Source of the DNA: RBG-16-34-14 sp963798865
Lineage (GTDB): Bacteria > Bacteroidota > Ignavibacteria > Ignavibacteriales > Ignavibacteriaceae
NCBI GenBank assembly: GCA_963798865.1
Contig: CAWCVZ010000004.1
Coordinates: 930,001 to 994,000, forward strand
Length of the DNA: 64,000 nucleotides
Direction of reading: 5' to 3'
Part shown: in pieces, positions 24,410 through 33,772 of the stretch
Position numbering within the stretch: the first letter of the stretch is position 1
How the letters are laid out: each line of letters begins with the position of its first letter
Position numbers and translations under genes: made by a program
Notes under the pieces: model-generated
What the model saw: the letters and a program-made list of their open reading frames with translations, nothing else
Told to the model about the DNA's origin: nothing
Databases searched by the model: none

Positions 24410-27408
24410 TGTAAATCTCTTAGTTTACTTTGTGCTTCCTGTCCAAACATATTTCCCCGATGCTTGGAAAGAACTGCCCTGTACATTTCCTTTGCTTTAT
24501 CATATTGTTCAAGCTTGGTATAACAATCACCTATTTTTAGGTAAGATTTAGTCAGCCACTCATCATACGCCGAAAAAACTAATCTCACTGTTTCGAGGGC
24601 AGTGATTGACTCTTCATATTTTTCCTGTTCAAATAATGAAACACCGAGGTAATATTGTGCCTTTGCACCAAGGTCATCGCTTTTTGATTCAGCAAGGCTT
24701 TGAAAATTGAGATCGGCGTTTGTATAATTTTCTGTTGCAAGATCGATTAATCCTATTTCAAATTTTGATTTATCAGCAAAAATTGTTTTCCCGAAGTATT
24801 GTATAACTTCATCAAAAACATCATAGGCATTTGTATAATCTTCTTTATTGATGAGTGTTGTGCCTTTGTTAAATAAAATTTCTGCCATCCGGGGTGATTG
24901 AGAAAGTTTGTCCAGAGCTTTATCATAAATTTCTATTGCAGCATTATAATTTTTAGATGCGTTATAAATATTCCCCATTTCAATAACAGCATCTGCAGCA
25001 GCATCACTTTGAGGATAAGATTCAAACAACTTGTTGAAATTAAAAATTGCCTCATCATCATGGTTAAGATTCTGTGCAGACTTTCCAATCCAGTAATAAG
25101 CATCAGGGATGAGTTTGCTTTTTGGATAATTCGAAATAAATTCCTGGTAGCTTAATTTTGCTGCATCATAATCCCGGGCGCTGTAATATATTTCTCCCTT
25201 CTTAAAGAAAATCTGATCTGAAAAACTCAAACCGGGATTGCTGCTTACAAACTGATCAATAAAAGAAATTGCTTTTTTATAATCGCCCTTTGCAGCATAA
25301 CTATATTGAATTCCGTTTACAGCATCAAAAACATAATTTGAAGTTGGATATTCTGCCATGACAATCTGGTAATTAACAATTGCGGAATCATATTTACCTG
25401 TATTGAAATATGAATCACCAATAGAATAATAAACAATGGGAGCTAACGGAGATTGAGGATAAACATTTAAAACATTTCTGTAGGATGAAATTGCATCGGC
25501 ATAATCAGCCTGCTGAAAATGAATCCATGCAACAGTAAATAAAGATTCATCGCCATAATCAGACTCAGGAAATTTCTGCTGCAGGTTTCTGAACTCATCA
25601 AGCGCCTGGGAAATATTTCCCGCCTTGTACAAAGCCTGGGCATACTGATAATACGCATAAGGATTTTCTATCTCTCCGCCGCCAAGATTAAAAAGTTCTT
25701 TATAAACCCTGCTGGCAGCATCATAATTTTTACTTCCATAATAACTATCGGCAAGTCTTAACCTTGCATCAACAATTCTTTTATCCTTAGGATATTTTTT
25801 AACGAAATCATTAAAAGCATAAGCAGCATTATCAAAATCTTTTAAATTAAAATAGCTGTAACCTTTTCCATATAGTGCCTGTGTACCAATTTCTGTTTCG
25901 GTAGGATCAATGTTGTTGTATTTATTAATTGCATCAGAAAATTTCCCCAATGAATAAAAACTTTCAGCGAGATAAAAATTCACTTTGTTCGGTTCAAAAT
26001 TTGGATTTTTATCTTCAACTTCTTTCAGAGTTTCAATTGCATCATTAAAGCTTCCGAGATAATAATATGATGCACCCAACCCCAACATTGACCTGTTTTT
26101 CAAATCCGGCGAGATTTCATTTATTTCAAGAGCAGCATCAAAACTATTTTTTGCAGATTCATATTGTTTCCTGTTTAATTCAATTTCTCCGAGAAGAGTA
26201 AAAGCTTTTGCTTTTAATGCTTCATCAGAAGAGCTCAATGCATCTTTAATAAGTCTCTCTGCCTGGTTAAGCTGCCCATTATTAAAATATGTTACTCCCA
26301 TCTGGTATTGAACGCCTTTTACAAGTTCGTTGTTTGGAAATTTTTCAACAAACTCTTTGTAAATCCTAAAAGCCTCATCTTCCTGACCTGCATATCTTTT
26401 TGCTTCAGCTTTCCAGTAGTATGATTTTAATGCAATTGTATCTTCACCATCGGAAAGAGAATGGAAAACTTTATATGCATCATTATATTTTTCCTGCTGG
26501 AAGTATGTCCATGCAAGTCCGTATTGAGCATCTCTTGTATATTCTGTAGAAGGGAAATTATCTAAAATTTCCTTGTAAGATCTTTCGGCATCTTTATATT
26601 CTTTTACCCTATAGTAAGAATTTGCTAAGAGATAAAGACTTTGTGCATATAAATCATCAGGAAGATCTGAGAGCAGCGGACTATTTAATTCAAGAATTGA
26701 GGATTGATAATCCTTTAATTTAAAATAACAAACCCCGATTCTAATCTGTGAGGAAACTGCAAGAGGGCTATCTTTATGGAATGATAATAATTGATCATAA
26801 TATTTTACCGCATTCTCATAATCGCCGGTTTTTTCAAACACAGAAGCTAAAGTATAAATAGAATAGTCTTCAAACTTGTTATTTTTTTTATCTGCAACAG
26901 CATTTTCGAGATATTTAATTGCCTCATCAAGCTTGTTTTCGGCAGCGTAGGATTCGCCTATCCAGTACAACGCTGTACCTGAATGCTCGCTGTTTGGATA
27001 TTCGTAAAGAAGTTTTTCAAATCTTGCTCTTGCTTTTGAATATTGTTTCGAATCAAAATAAAGTTGTCCTAGTTTAAAAAGCGCTCTATCTCTAAAATTG
27101 GAAGTACTGAAATTATTAACAAGATATTCAAAACCTGATGAGGCAGCATCTTTATCTCCCATATTTAAAAGGGCATCGGCTGAATAAAATTTTGCAGTTG
27201 CATAAAGTTCATCTTTTAGCTGATATTCCGAAAAGAATTTATCAAATAACCTGTAAGCTTCTGAATAGAGAGTTGAATTATACTCATTCATTGCTTCAGA
27301 AAATATTTCCAGCCCTTTGTTATTTGGTGCGTCAGGAATTACGGATTCCTGCGGTAAAAGACTTACCTGTAATAAAAATATGAATAAGAAAAAAAAGTTT
27401 TTGTTCAT
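24406..27408 (-). CDS. Large TPR-repeat protein (1000 residues)
   Basis: A 1000-residue protein with a signal peptide (MNKNFFFLFIFLLQVSLLPQES) and about 25 tetratricopeptide-type repeats through most of its length (for example DYENAVKYYDQLLSFHKDSP, KYDSAIVNYQIVMAEYP, DYDAAKLSYQEFISNYP). These form a superhelical scaffold, as in YbgF/BamD-like and other periplasmic TPR proteins. It starts directly after DUF92 and overlaps the barrel gene by four bases, so the two are probably translated together. It is likely a periplasmic scaffold for the barrel protein. Confidence 0.85.
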   Translation of the reverse strand: MNKNFFFLFIFLLQVSLLPQESVIPDAPNNKGLEIFSEAMNEYNSTLYSEAYRLFDKFFSEYQLKDELYATAKFYSADALLNMGDKDAASSGFEYLVNNFSTSNFRDRALFKLGQLYFDSKQYSKARARFEKLLYEYPNSEHSGTALYWIGESYAAENKLDEAIKYLENAVADKKNNKFEDYSIYTLASVFEKTGDYENAVKYYDQLLSFHKDSPLAVSSQIRIGVCYFKLKDYQSSILELNSPLLSDLPDDLYAQSLYLLANSYYRVKEYKDAERSYKEILDNFPSTEYTRDAQYGLAWTYFQQEKYNDAYKVFHSLSDGEDTIALKSYYWKAEAKRYAGQEDEAFRIYKEFVEKFPNNELVKGVQYQMGVTYFNNGQLNQAERLIKDALSSSDEALKAKAFTLLGEIELNRKQYESAKNSFDAALEINEISPDLKNRSMLGLGASYYYLGSFNDAIETLKEVEDKNPNFEPNKVNFYLAESFYSLGKFSDAINKYNNIDPTETEIGTQALYGKGYSYFNLKDFDNAAYAFNDFVKKYPKDKRIVDARLRLADSYYGSKNYDAASRVYKELFNLGGGEIENPYAYYQYAQALYKAGNISQALDEFRNLQQKFPESDYGDESLFTVAWIHFQQADYADAISSYRNVLNVYPQSPLAPIVYYSIGDSYFNTGKYDSAIVNYQIVMAEYPTSNYVFDAVNGIQYSYAAKGDYKKAISFIDQFVSSNPGLSFSDQIFFKKGEIYYSARDYDAAKLSYQEFISNYPKSKLIPDAYYWIGKSAQNLNHDDEAIFNFNKLFESYPQSDAAADAVIEMGNIYNASKNYNAAIEIYDKALDKLSQSPRMAEILFNKGTTLINKEDYTNAYDVFDEVIQYFGKTIFADKSKFEIGLIDLATENYTNADLNFQSLAESKSDDLGAKAQYYLGVSLFEQEKYEESITALETVRLVFSAYDEWLTKSYLKIGDCYTKLEQYDKAKEMYRAVLSKHRGNMFGQEAQSKLRDLQ

Positions 27409-28233
27409 TTATCCTTTAATAACATCATAAATAATGAAAGAAAAAATCCCTCCGGAAATACCGGCACCAAGATTCACCGCATCATTATTTATCCATTTAA
27501 TTCCTTTTACTAAAAATGTTTTTTCATTACAATGAATTTTTCTTTCAGTAATATTCAAACATACTCTGCACTTATATTGAGCCTGCAAAGAACTACCCAG
27601 TAAACTATCTGCAATACTTCCGGTAAAACCAGCCAGGGTTATTATAATAATATTTATTTGATAGTTAGACTCTATCCAGGGCAATGAGGTTGCGGCAATC
27701 ACAAACGCACCCGCAGCAGAAGCTAAAATTCCGGGTAATGAAATACCTCCTGAAATTCCCGGGTTAATTTTTTTGAACGATAAAATATCTACTGTTTTAG
27801 ATTTTATTAGTGTCCCTATTTCTGTAGCCCATGTATCTGCACAAACAGCTGCAACAACCGATAAATAAATTATATATAAAAATGAAGTTGTATAAAAGTA
27901 ATTTGCTATCACCAAAATACCTGCTAAACCGCCGTTGGATAAAACTTGCAAATAATCTCTTTGTTCCGATTTTTCAAAATATTTTTCAACTTCATGATTT
28001 TTTCTTTTCCTTATTTTTGATAAAAGACTTGATAAAACAAAAAATGTTACAATCGGTAAAGTCCATTGCCAGGTACCAAAAGTATAAATGATAAGAGCGA
28101 GAAGAAATGTGGCTATTATTCCAGAAAAAGTTAATAGTTTATATCGGTAAGAAATAAATGATATTGCTGATGCGAGTACTATTCCAATTATTAGGTTATT
28201 TAAAATATTATTTGTTTGAGTTATAAAGCTCAA
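27409..28233 (-). CDS. DUF92 membrane protein
   Basis: A 274-residue protein with about six membrane segments, of the DUF92/TMEM19 family; a plant member (VTE6) is a phytyl-phosphate kinase. Motifs include NGGLAGILVIANYFY, CADTWATEIGTL and the Asp-containing GFTGSIADSLLGSSLQA. A Cys pair (KCRVCLNITERKIHC) lies near the C-terminus. It is first in the TPR/barrel/SPOR/exb operon and ends one base before the TPR start. Lipid-phosphate kinase activity is only inferred. Confidence 0.82.
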   Translation of the reverse strand: MSFITQTNNILNNLIIGIVLASAISFISYRYKLLTFSGIIATFLLALIIYTFGTWQWTLPIVTFFVLSSLLSKIRKRKNHEVEKYFEKSEQRDYLQVLSNGGLAGILVIANYFYTTSFLYIIYLSVVAAVCADTWATEIGTLIKSKTVDILSFKKINPGISGGISLPGILASAAGAFVIAATSLPWIESNYQINIIIITLAGFTGSIADSLLGSSLQAQYKCRVCLNITERKIHCNEKTFLVKGIKWINNDAVNLGAGISGGIFSFIIYDVIKG

Positions 28234-28391
28234 ATAAAACCTTGTTGTATTATTGTTTTAAGCATAAAATTAGAATTCAGTGGCAAATATAGAGTTATAG
28301 GTAAGTTAAGTCAAGGTATTTTATTAAATAAGGGATTCACTTAAAGAATAGTCTTAAATACAGGTCTAAAATTTTTATGATTGATTTTTTA

Positions 28392-29480
28392 CTATTTGAA
28401 TATATCGTTTAAAGGAGTGTATGCCAATAATTTGTCATCATCATCAACAAAATATACGAGACCATTATATATTTTGATAGCACTTGTAGCTTTTGAAGGA
28501 GAAATTTTTTCATTTATTAATTGAACAGAGTTGGGGTCAAATTTAATTAATTTCCAGCGGTCTTGGCCTCCATATTCGGTGGAATACAAGTATCCATCAG
28601 AAAAAGTTAATGAAATACAATAACCTAACGAAAAGTCTTTGATATCCAGAATCTGTAAATCGTTGTTTAAAATCACAAGTTTATTAGGTTGAGAGGTTAT
28701 CACATAAACTAATGAGTCATTTGCTGCAATTCCATTTATATAAAAACTAGTGCCAGTATTGAATACTGCACTAAGATCTATTTCCACTTCAATGGTATCA
28801 CTTACTAAATTATATTTCCATACAAAGTTGTGTCCATAATCAATAAATACATCCGAAGAATTGGCATCAATATAATCTCCACCCGGATAATCAAAAAGTA
28901 AATTTGTTTCTTTAGTCTCAAAGTTATATTCAAATATTCCATCAGGACCTGTAGGGTGGTAGTATATAAGAGGATATCTATAAACAAAATCCTGAATCTG
29001 GATTAAATATGGAAGTATAAAATTTGAATACCTTTCGACGAAGTGAGTTGATTCATAAGGATAGGACAATAAAAAGAAGTTTTTGTTTACCATTAAAGAA
29101 TCATTACCTGTCAATAAATATTTAACACCAGCGGTTAAATATAAGGTTGTATCGGTAACAATAAGAGAATCATTAAATGATAATAAATACTTGGAGTTAT
29201 TTTGTAATTGATAAGTTGGGTCTATTGAATCAGTTGGGATGAAATTTTGATTTTGGAAATAGCCGATTATAATTTTTATAACATTTGTTGAATCAATAAA
29301 AAGGTTATCACTATTTCTGAAAGAAATAACTTTGTAATCTGTTTGTCCAATAATAACTTTTTTTTTAAGCTGCTCTTTAAGATTTAGCAGAGGTACCGGG
29401 ATGTTATCAATAGCAGTTGGATCTTCACAACCCGATAAAATTAATAAGCTAAGAATAACTGTTTTGATCACCCTTTTCAT
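28392..29480 (-). CDS. Hypothetical lipoprotein with beta-propeller-like repeats
   Basis: About 362 residues from ATG 29480, chosen because it begins a lipoprotein signal MKRVIKTVILSLLILSGC; an upstream in-frame extension of 46 residues exists but does not look like part of the signal. The body has repeated patterns of a six- or seven-bladed propeller (for example NSSDVFIDYGHNFVWKYNLVS, NDSLVYVITSQPNKLVILNN, DGYLYSTEYGGQDRWKLIKFD). No catalytic residues seen. Neighbours are unrelated. Role unknown, probably a surface or periplasmic binding protein. Confidence 0.65.
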   Translation of the reverse strand: MKRVIKTVILSLLILSGCEDPTAIDNIPVPLLNLKEQLKKKVIIGQTDYKVISFRNSDNLFIDSTNVIKIIIGYFQNQNFIPTDSIDPTYQLQNNSKYLLSFNDSLIVTDTTLYLTAGVKYLLTGNDSLMVNKNFFLLSYPYESTHFVERYSNFILPYLIQIQDFVYRYPLIYYHPTGPDGIFEYNFETKETNLLFDYPGGDYIDANSSDVFIDYGHNFVWKYNLVSDTIEVEIDLSAVFNTGTSFYINGIAANDSLVYVITSQPNKLVILNNDLQILDIKDFSLGYCISLTFSDGYLYSTEYGGQDRWKLIKFDPNSVQLINEKISPSKATSAIKIYNGLVYFVDDDDKLLAYTPLNDIFK

Positions 29481-29624
29481 TTTAAATTCCATACAGAACT
29501 TTAATAATCTACATAAAAAAACGGTTGGAGAAAAGATTTTTAATTCATCTCTTAATAATTCTTTACTATATGTAAATATGAGAATAAGAAATAGGCGGGA
29601 AAAAATCTTTTTAATCATTAAAAC

Positions 29625-29654
29625 AAAAACCCCCGCACAAAGCGGGGGTTTTTA
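29625..29654 (-). terminator. Intrinsic terminator after the TPR gene (works in both directions)
   Basis: A perfect GC-rich hairpin, AACCCCCGC / GCGGGGGTT with a five-base loop (ACAAA), flanked by T runs on both strands. It lies 15 bases after the stop of the TPR gene and also before the lipoprotein gene. Confidence 0.92.
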
Positions 29655-29668
29655 AACAAATTATTATT

Positions 29669-30436
29669 TTATTGCAATGCGCTTAATTCATATTCAGCTG
29701 TTTTTTTATAGGTAGCATCGGTTTTTGCCTGGTTGAACATTTCTTTGGCTTTAGTTAAATCATTCTTTCCTTTATAAGCAACTCCCATATAGAAATATGG
29801 TCCGCCTTTTCCAACGCTCGATCTGTATTTAAGTGCGTTTTCAGCAGCAGAAATTGCTGCATCCCAATTACCAAGATCAGTGTACAGCTTTGCTAAAGAA
29901 AGATAAGCTGCATCATAGTTATTGGTTTCAGCACCTTTTTTATAATATTCAATTGCTTTATTGCTGTTACCGTTCTTTTCAGCATCTGAGCCAAGTTTGG
30001 TATAAGCCAGCGAAAGATTCTTTTTTATTTTTGCTTTAACAGAATTATTTTTTGAAAATTCGAGAACCTTTTCAAAATTATTTACTGCTTCTTCATAATT
30101 ACCCATTGAAAAATAAACACCGCCTAGTGCATTATATCCACCTTCAAAATCAGATTTCAGCTTTATACTTTCCTGGAAAGAGGTTTTTGCCTGTTCAAGG
30201 TTACCTAGGCTTTTTAATGCAAGACCGCGCTGGTAGTATATCCTGTAATCCTTTTCAATTTTAAGTGCCGCCTCATACTGCTGAAGTGCACCATCATAAT
30301 TGCCCGCTTTAAACAACTTATTTCCTTCATTATATAATTTACCGGCTTCAGCGTTCATATCCTGAGCAACAATAGAGCCAATACTTATGAACAAAAACAG
30401 GAAAAAATATAACAAGGCACTTTTTGTTTTCATCAT
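29669..30436 (-). CDS. Secreted TPR-repeat protein
   Basis: A 255-residue protein with a signal peptide (residues 1-24, ending SIVAQDMNAEA) and about six TPR repeats (KAGNYDGALQQYEAALKIE, SMGNYEEAVNNFEKVLEFS, NSNKAIEYYKKGAETN). It is a periplasmic scaffold protein of unknown partner. It ends at a strong terminator and starts 39 bases after tRNA-Leu. Confidence 0.8.
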   Translation of the reverse strand: MMKTKSALLYFFLFLFISIGSIVAQDMNAEAGKLYNEGNKLFKAGNYDGALQQYEAALKIEKDYRIYYQRGLALKSLGNLEQAKTSFQESIKLKSDFEGGYNALGGVYFSMGNYEEAVNNFEKVLEFSKNNSVKAKIKKNLSLAYTKLGSDAEKNGNSNKAIEYYKKGAETNNYDAAYLSLAKLYTDLGNWDAAISAAENALKYRSSVGKGGPYFYMGVAYKGKNDLTKAKEMFNQAKTDATYKKTAEYELSALQ

Positions 30437-30475
30437 TACTCTTCCTTTGTTTTATTATTGGATAATTAGTTCTTG

Positions 30476-30559
30476 TGCGGAAGACGGGACTTGAACCCGT
30501 ACGCCAATTAAGGCACTACCCCCTCAAAGTAGCGTGTATGCCAATTTCACCACTTCCGC
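30476..30559 (-). tRNA. tRNA-Leu (anticodon GAG)
   Basis: Cloverleaf with a long variable arm, as expected for leucine. Acceptor GCGGAAG/CTTCCGC, anticodon stem CTACT/GGTAG with loop TTGAGGG and anticodon GAG, T-arm ACGGG-TTCAAGT-CCCGT, discriminator A. No insert in the T-loop and no partial copies nearby. Confidence 0.9.
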
Positions 30560-30648
30560 AAAAATTTAAAGATTAAAATAAATTTGCTCAACCTGAAAAG
30601 CAACCCCGAAATATGCTTTAATACACGCAACTAAGAATAATGTTCCGC

Positions 30649-31116
30649 TTAATCCTTCATTCTTTTGTTTTTAGGGAATAAAACATCACGGATCTCTTCC
30701 CTGAAACGTCTTTCAAATAAAGCAAACTCTGCAATTTGTTTGTAGGTAAGAATATCGCTGAGAGAATTAAAAAATCTCTTTTTTTCTTCATCTAATTTTT
30801 GGTGTGTGAGCAGGTAGCTGTCTACTAATTTTTTAATTTCGGGATCATTGTCATCTTTTGAGGAAGAAATTTTGTCTTCAATTTTAGAAATCTTTTCATC
30901 AAGTTCATCAAACAACCCCTGCATTTTTTGCTGATGTTCATTTCTTCTTGCAAAAAATTTTATTGAGGTTTCTTCATTCATATTAAGTGTTTCAAGAATT
31001 TTAATTTTTTCAAGTGCTTCAATTTTTTCCCTCGGTTCTCCCTTTTTAAATGGCTGGGAATACATTACACTTGAAGCAAATAAAACAATAGAGAGAAATA
31101 AAATCCAATTTTTCAT
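30649..31116 (-). CDS. Secreted helical protein, Spy/CpxP-like
   Basis: A 155-residue protein with a signal peptide (MKNWILFLSIVLFASSVMYSQ) and a charged helical body (LETLNMNEETSIKFFARRNEH, FFNSLSDILTYKQIAEFALFERRF). This is like the helical Spy/CpxP family without its sharp LTXXQ motif. It starts 12 bases after the anti-sigma gene and is probably part of the stress operon. Function inferred from context. Confidence 0.65.
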   Translation of the reverse strand: MKNWILFLSIVLFASSVMYSQPFKKGEPREKIEALEKIKILETLNMNEETSIKFFARRNEHQQKMQGLFDELDEKISKIEDKISSSKDDNDPEIKKLVDSYLLTHQKLDEEKKRFFNSLSDILTYKQIAEFALFERRFREEIRDVLFPKNKRMKD

Positions 31117-31128
31117 TTTAAACCTCGC

Positions 31129-31734
31129 TCAATAACTTTCATTTTTTAAACTGTTGTAAATATTATTTAATTCTTCATCAGAAAGATCATCAAGGATATT
31201 ATAAAATTCATTGCTGGTAACATCCACAAGGTATTCTCCGGAGTTTCCGTTAAGATTAAGCTCATCAGAGATCATTGAATTAAAAAGCGAATCATATTCT
31301 TCGGGAATATCTTCAGTTATTTGAGAAGTTGAAAAATCCCGTGCATCATTATTTAAATAATTTTTTAATTCTTCTTTATCCACCTGCTGTAGAGTTAACT
31401 GCTTGTTATTAATTGTTTCATCTTTATTAACAGTTAAGAAAAAAACAATTATTGCAATCAGAACAACTATGACGATCCCAAAAGCCAATGATGTTTTTAA
31501 ATTACTTCGTTTTTTCCCTGCAAGGTTTTCCCTGAATCGCGGAAGAATGTTAGTAAAATAATATTCATCTGATTTAACATTTTTTATTTTTTCAAAATGC
31601 CTTAAAGTATTTCTATAAGAATTAATCTCACTCTTCAGCTCAGCGGAATTATTAATTTCTTTTTCGAAATTAATTAATTCTTCACCGGATAATTCACCAT
31701 CAATATATTTTCTTAATCTTTCATCTTTCTTCAT
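31129..31734 (-). CDS. Membrane anti-sigma factor
   Basis: A 201-residue protein with an N-terminal zinc-less anti-sigma-like region (RLRKYIDGELSGEELINFEKEIN), one membrane segment (about 86-106, AFGIVIVVLIAIIVFFLTVN) and an acidic extracytoplasmic tail. It overlaps the sigma-factor gene by 14 bases, which is the usual arrangement for a cognate pair. It would hold the ECF sigma factor until an envelope signal releases it. Confidence 0.75.
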   Translation of the reverse strand: MKKDERLRKYIDGELSGEELINFEKEINNSAELKSEINSYRNTLRHFEKIKNVKSDEYYFTNILPRFRENLAGKKRSNLKTSLAFGIVIVVLIAIIVFFLTVNKDETINNKQLTLQQVDKEELKNYLNNDARDFSTSQITEDIPEEYDSLFNSMISDELNLNGNSGEYLVDVTSNEFYNILDDLSDEELNNIYNSLKNESY

Positions 31735-32272
31735 TACTCATCATCCCGGTTATTTTTTTTAATGCATGAAAATAATTTGATTTAAGTCCACCGACACTTT
31801 TCCCGGTTAATTCTGAAATTTCCTCATAAGATAAACCTTCAACTGCCCGCAGGATAAAAACCTCTCTTTGTTTTACAGGTATCTTTTGTAAATGTTTTTC
31901 CAAACGCTCTACCTCTTCTTTATTTTCAATGTCAGTTAAGATATCATTTCCGGTTTTTTTTTCAGCTTCACTATCCTGCAAAGAAAAAATTTCTCTAACT
32001 GATCTTCTTCTTAAAAGATTTATACTCCTTGTTGAGGTTATAGTATAAATCCAGGTGTATAAGGATGATCTAAATTTAAAATCACCCAGCTTTTTATAAA
32101 TAACCAAAAGAACTTCCTGAACAATTTCATCAGCATCAAGGTGGTTCCCGGTCATTCTTCTTGCATGCCAATAAATTCTCTGCTGATATTTCTTTGCGAT
32201 TTCATTAAATGCGGATTCATCTCCGTCATTGAATCTTTTTACAAGATCAAAATCATTATTTGTTTCCGTCAT
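31721..32272 (-). CDS. ECF-family RNA polymerase sigma factor
   Basis: A 183-residue sigma-70 of the extracytoplasmic-function type. Region 2 includes NEIAKKYQQRIYWHARRMTGN and LDADEIVQEVLLVIYKKLGDF; region 4 includes REVFILRAVEGLSYEEISELTGKSVGG. It overlaps the anti-sigma gene by 14 bases. A Spy-like gene is transcribed away from it, 174 bases upstream, and may be a target. Confidence 0.93.
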   Translation of the reverse strand: MTETNNDFDLVKRFNDGDESAFNEIAKKYQQRIYWHARRMTGNHLDADEIVQEVLLVIYKKLGDFKFRSSLYTWIYTITSTRSINLLRRRSVREIFSLQDSEAEKKTGNDILTDIENKEEVERLEKHLQKIPVKQREVFILRAVEGLSYEEISELTGKSVGGLKSNYFHALKKITGMMSNEER

Positions 32273-32446
32273 AAATCAGCAGATTATCCTGAATATTCGA
32301 CATAAAGTTGAAAGATTAAGTTTAATTGATAAACCAATTTTTTATTGCGAGTAACTAAATTTACAAAAAATCTTTAGCTGAACTTTAAACTAAATTTATA
32401 TCTATCATGTCAAAAGTCCAAAAGCAATTAAAAACAGGAGGTAAAA

Positions 32447-32965
32447 ATGAAAGGCTTAGTAATTTGTGTTAGTATGCTGGTTCTTCTTTCCTTTATGAGT
32501 TCAGGTAATTCTTTTGCACAGCCGATGCAGAAGTTCCAGAAAAAAACATTCAAGGAAAATTTAATGGAGAAACTTAATCTTACCGATCAACAGAAAGATA
32601 AAATCTCCCAGTTAAGAACTGCTCATCAGAAAGAGATGATAGATCTTAAAGCCGAGCTTGAGAAAAAGATGGTTGATATGAGAGAACTGAAAAATAAAAG
32701 TGATTTGAAAAGAGCAGATTTAATTTCTTCCGTGGAGAGTGTTAATGCCACAAAGAATAAAATTGCAATTGCAATGGCAAATCATAGAATGGATATGTAT
32801 GAATTGCTCACTCCTGACCAGAAAAAAATGTGGCAGGAACACCAACCTATGAGAGATCATATGAAGATGAAATTTAAAGAGAGAAGGTTTGGACAAGGTG
32901 GTATAGGCAATGGAGATTTTGGTCCCCCGCCATTTGATGATGATGATTCAGAAGTTGAAGATTAA
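32447..32965 (+). CDS. Spy/CpxP-family periplasmic chaperone-like protein
   Basis: A 172-residue secreted protein with signal peptide (residues 1-24, ending SGNSFAQ) and LTXXQ-type motifs (KLNLTDQQKDKISQLR and LLTPDQKKMWQ), as in Spy/CpxP stress chaperones and zinc-resistance proteins. A strong ribosome site AGGAGGT lies at 32436-32442. It is divergent from the ECF sigma operon and ends in a shared terminator with the SDR gene. Confidence 0.8.
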   Translation: MKGLVICVSMLVLLSFMSSGNSFAQPMQKFQKKTFKENLMEKLNLTDQQKDKISQLRTAHQKEMIDLKAELEKKMVDMRELKNKSDLKRADLISSVESVNATKNKIAIAMANHRMDMYELLTPDQKKMWQEHQPMRDHMKMKFKERRFGQGGIGNGDFGPPPFDDDDSEVED

Positions 32966-32972
32966 ATTAATT

Positions 32973-33000
32973 AAGCCGGATTTTTATCCGGCTTTTTTTA
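32973..33000. terminator. Shared intrinsic terminator between converging genes
   Basis: Hairpin AGCCGGAT / ATCCGGCT with a TTTT loop and a T7 run, 6 bases after the Spy-like gene stop. It lies right at the end of the converging SDR gene and on that strand could act as well. Confidence 0.9.
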
Positions 33001-33711
33001 TTTTGGATTAGTCGGTCTCAAATCTATTTCACTCATTAAAGCTCTTATAGGAAGATTAATAATTGAAAGGACGGCATGAGCAACATCCTCAGGCGCTAAA
33101 ACCTTTTCAGGTTCTTTCTTTTTATTATTCCCGGATCCAAATTCTGTTGCAACAGATCCAGGACAAATAGCTGCAACACGAATATTATATTCCCTAACTT
33201 CAAGCATTAATGATTTTGTAAAACCTAAAACCGCATGCTTGGTTGCACCATACATCGTCCCCCCGATAAAACCATTCTTACCGGCAAGAGAAACAATATT
33301 TATTATTGAACCCTTTTTTCTTTTAATCATTTCGCCAACTACAGCATGACTGAAATTAAAAACTCCGTAAACATTTGCATTCACCTGTTCTCTTAATTCA
33401 TCGAGTTTGGCTTCCGTAAATGGTTTTAAAATTCCCATTCCGGCATTATTAATCAAATGATCAATCTTCCCATAGACATCAATTATTTTTTTTACAGACA
33501 TCCCAACAAATTTTTCATCACCAACATCTCCTGAAAAATATTCACATCTGACATTTTTTGATTTTATTTCGGACTGTACTTTCTCCAAAGATTTAACATC
33601 TCTTCCAAAAATAATCACATCCATTCCTTCATCAGCAAGAGTAAAAGCAATTGCTTTTCCAATTCCCCTGCTTGCCCCTGTTACAATTGCTAACTCCCGG
33701 TCATCCATCAT
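32998..33711 (-). CDS. Short-chain dehydrogenase/reductase 1 (sepiapterin-reductase-like candidate)
   Basis: A 237-residue classical SDR with cofactor motif TGASRGIG (residues 11-18), NNAG (88-91), and catalytic Ser141, Tyr154 and Lys158 (YGATK). It is an NADP-dependent oxidoreductase. The substrate is not determined by sequence; its place next to the pterin operon makes a role in tetrahydropterin reduction plausible. It starts 61 bases after a four-helix-bundle gene inserted between it and the rest of the operon. The N-terminus MMDDRE offers two adjacent starts. Confidence 0.85.
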   Translation of the reverse strand: MMDDRELAIVTGASRGIGKAIAFTLADEGMDVIIFGRDVKSLEKVQSEIKSKNVRCEYFSGDVGDEKFVGMSVKKIIDVYGKIDHLINNAGMGILKPFTEAKLDELREQVNANVYGVFNFSHAVVGEMIKRKKGSIINIVSLAGKNGFIGGTMYGATKHAVLGFTKSLMLEVREYNIRVAAICPGSVATEFGSGNNKKKEPEKVLAPEDVAHAVLSIINLPIRALMSEIDLRPTNPK

Positions 33712-33772
33712 TTTCTCTTATTTCTTATTTCTGATTTCGGATTTTTAAAACAAACTAATTCAATCTTTCCTA

